DNA from: Neocallimastix lanati (nom. inval.)
Taxonomy: Eukaryota > Neocallimastigomycota > Neocallimastigomycetes > Neocallimastigales > Neocallimastigaceae
Reading direction: 5' to 3'
Assembly: GCA_016946835.1 (NCBI GenBank)
Contig: JACVTC010000005.1
Location: forward strand, 1,440,001 to 1,450,000
DNA: 10,000 bases
Shown here: positions 8,552 through 10,000 of the stretch, piece by piece
Layout of the letters: the number at the start of each line of letters is the position of its first letter
Numbering within the stretch: position 1 is the first letter of the stretch
Notes under the pieces: model-generated
Seen by the model: the letters and a program-made list of their open reading frames with translations, nothing else
What the model was told of the DNA's origin: nothing
Databases searched by the model: none
Translations under genes and position numbers: made by a program

Positions 8552-8728
8552 ATGAAAATTTTATCAACAGGTATATTTAAACATTCCTTCTTGAGGGGAA
8601 TTTCAGCTTTAGATGAGTTACAATTCGATACTGGGGAACAGAGACATTTAAGTGAACAACTCCTAAAAAGTTCAAAGGGGTGTACTGTTCCGTTTATTGT
8701 TGGCTTGCGGAATATCTTGCTAATATAA
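8552..8728 (+). pseudogene. Small unidentified reading frame in dispersed repeat copy 2 (58 codons)
   Basis: ATG at 8552 to TAA at 8726 encodes 58 residues of mixed, protein-like composition, unlike the poly-Phe and poly-Lys frames of the flanks. The middle contains ALDELQFDTGEQRHLSEQLL, which could form an amphipathic helix. The block QFDTGEQR recurs in frame in copy 1 as QFNTGEQR; that copy then stops. Codons such as CCG, CGG and GGG differ from the AT-ending usage of the VTS1-like gene, which fits a mobile or foreign origin. I do not recognise the family. It could be an intact micro-ORF, the decayed 5' part of a longer element ORF continuing at 8778 in another frame, or chance. Confidence 0.25.
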
Positions 8729-8995
8729 TACCAATCATCAGTAGCTCTCTTGAGTTACTTTTTGGGAGGTTTAGTAAAAATACACTTTCATAACCAAGAG
8801 TGCCGACCTCGTACCGATATGGCAAAGGAATTGTGCAGTTAGAAGTCCTGTTAATTCTCATCAATACACATTAACTAACAGCACAGTTCTGAACGCAGAA
8901 CCTATAGTAAGTAATTCAACATTTGATGATCTTTCTTGTGGTTCAGGGGAGAGTTTAGTGGATACCACACTATCTATTTTAAAGATGTTACTTCC
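8590..8995 (+). repeat. Dispersed repeat family, copy 2 (better preserved)
   Basis: It is collinear with 6437-6893 (blocks listed there). It lacks the long homopolymers seen in copy 1 and has a higher GC content than its surroundings, so it is probably closer to the ancestral element. No terminal inverted repeats, target-site duplications or poly(A) end could be established, so its class is unknown. Confidence 0.6.
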
Positions 8996-9068
8996 TTATT
9001 TTATTATTTTAGATTTAACTGGTGATCATGTTACTACTCGTAGTATACATAACATCAAATTTTTTTAA
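8778..9068 (+). pseudogene. Stop-free stretch of 96 codons without a start, in dispersed repeat copy 2
   Basis: The frame is open from just after a TAA at 8775 to a TAA at 9066 (96 sense codons), with no ATG until 8985. It starts KYTFITKSADLVPIWQRN and ends LDLTGDHVTTRSIHNIKFF. It lies 50 bp beyond the 58-codon frame and in a different phase, so one frameshift plus lost stop codons would be needed to connect them. In this AT-rich genome a 96-codon stop-free run outside exons is uncommon. No domain was recognised. The aligned part of copy 1 has an insertion of about 2 bp near 6703 that would break this frame. Confidence 0.2.
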
Positions 9069-9281
9069 CTCTTGAACTTATTTTTATTCTTAACTTTTTA
9101 TTATTTTTTATTTTACTTAATCTTTTACATACATTTTTTTTTTTTTTTTTTTTTTATCTTTTAATGTATTTTTTTTATAATTAAATGTAATACACAAAAA
9201 TATTTTATTCTATTTAATAAAGCACTCGAAATGTATTCTCTTCCTAGTCTAAAAATAAAAAAAAATCATTCATTCAATTAT
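9069..9281. other. AT-rich spacer with T tracts
   Basis: No gene or structure is supported. A T tract lies near 9135-9155, and the rest is T-rich sequence with a short more complex patch (GCACTCGAAATG region near 9222-9235). Confidence 0.5.
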
Positions 9282-9480
9282 TTATTCACTATAGCTCTTT
9301 TAGTTTCGGATGGTTCATCCATCAGTAAATATCTCAGTTTTAATTTATTTCATTCACTATGATTATATTAATTCCAATGGATTCATCTACCAATATTATT
9401 CCAGTTCCAGTAAATTCATTCACTAAAACCATTCTAGATTCAATTACCTCAATATCAATAATTCATATCTACTACAAACA
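9282..9480. repeat. Degenerate 33-bp tandem repeat (about six units)
   Basis: Units at 9282-9313 (32 bp), 9314-9347 (34 bp), 9348-9380, 9381-9413, 9414-9446 (33 bp each) and a decayed sixth unit to about 9480. Each starts with a TTCAT(T/C)CA or TTCATCTACC-like core and carries ATT(C)CAGTT or ATTCCAATGG-like sequence further on. Thirty-three bp equals 11 codons. The plus-strand frame from 9359 to 9508 (49 codons) reads an 11-residue repeat, and unit 1 to 2 reads a similar one in a different phase. It is either a minisatellite or the remnant of a repetitive protein gene. Confidence 0.5.
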
Positions 9481-9508
9481 CAATCAACAAAATAGAATGG
9501 ACTTTTAA

Positions 9509-9863
9509 TGAAACGACTATCATAATTATCAGTTAAAAAAAAAAAAATAAAAATTTTTCAATAAAATATCTCAAATCATAAAATAAAAAATTAATAAATA
9601 AAAAATTGCTTTTTTTTTTAATAGTTTGATATCCATATAATTTCAAAAATATTACATTATAATATTTATTTTTAATTTTTTAATATCCTTTTCAACCTTT
9701 TTTTGTTTTTTTTTTTCTTTTAAATTCAATATTTATTAAAAAATGTGATTTATTTATTGAATCACTTTTTTTTTTTTTTTTTTTTTTTAATTGCTTTATT
9801 TTAATTTTAAAAATAAAATTTAGTTTTATATATGTATATTTTTAAATAATTAACATTGGTGGA
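9509..9863. other. AT-rich non-coding stretch
   Basis: Mixed A and T tracts, including a long T run at about 9764-9788. A pair of sequences near 9743-9765 (AAAATGTGATTTATT then ATTGAATCACTTTTT) contains GTGATT and AATCAC in inverted orientation, a possible small hairpin. No gene is supported. Confidence 0.5.
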
Positions 9864-9949
9864 GAATATTACTTTTTTTTTTTTTTGGATAAAATCACAT
9901 GAAATATGAATATTACTTTTTTTTTTTTGGATAAAATCGCATGAAATAT
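9864..9949. repeat. Tandem duplication of a 42-44 bp unit
   Basis: Copy 1 (9864-9907) and copy 2 (9908-9949) share GAATATTAC, a T tract, GGATAAAATC.CATG and AAATAT. They differ by one A/G substitution (CACATG versus CGCATG) and two T in the tract. It lies at the right edge of the window, and no gene is attached. Confidence 0.92.
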
Positions 9950-10000
9950 TTTTTGTTCTATCCATCATACTATTTATGTAAAATTTACATAATTTTTAAT

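Noticed and set aside
1-10000. CRISPR arrays, tRNA and rRNA genes
   Set aside because: No regularly spaced identical repeats with unique spacers were seen, and no cloverleaf with a GGTTCRANNCC-type T arm or conserved rRNA segment was noticed. The genome is evidently eukaryotic, so CRISPR is not expected.

Overview
The window is extremely AT-rich and crowded with homopolymer runs (A or T tracts of 20 to 33), (AAT)n, (ATTTT)n and (AT)n microsatellites. It carries one clear spliced protein gene with long, very AT-rich introns. The protein is a fungal Vts1/Smaug-type RNA-binding protein. An early-diverging fungus with an extreme AT genome fits best, most likely an anaerobic gut fungus (Neocallimastigomycota). 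The phylum is inferred from composition and gene type; no rRNA or other marker is present.

Layout. Positions 1-2640 are non-coding AT-rich DNA with several microsatellites. From 2645 there is a 33-T tract and a short AT-rich leader. The VTS1-like gene runs from 2768 to 5116 on the plus strand in four exons (2768-3003, 3254-3495, 3787-4470, 4800-5116) and gives a 492-residue protein. All three introns have GT..AG ends and keep the frame. The protein has the conserved N-terminal helical region of the family, a low-complexity middle rich in Asn, Gly, Ser and His, and a C-terminal SAM domain.

From 5117 to the right end no intact gene can be supported. This part holds tandem duplications (5206-5406, 9864-9949), an 8-bp satellite (6071-6108), islands of higher complexity, and a degenerate 33-bp tandem repeat (9282-9480). 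The islands at 6437-6893 and 8590-8995 are old, collinear copies of one unidentified dispersed repeat. The island at 5871-6050 may be a third fragment of it, or the remnant of a structured RNA. The 8590 copy still contains a 58-codon reading frame and a 96-codon stop-free stretch, which suggests a decayed element.

The VTS1-like protein is the only expressed product that can be inferred. By homology it binds stem-loops (Smaug recognition elements) in mRNAs and promotes their deadenylation and decay. Nothing else here forms a pathway with it. I found no tRNA, rRNA or CRISPR array. The sequence supports no complete new biological system; the least-explained material is the dispersed repeat family and the 33-bp repeat.
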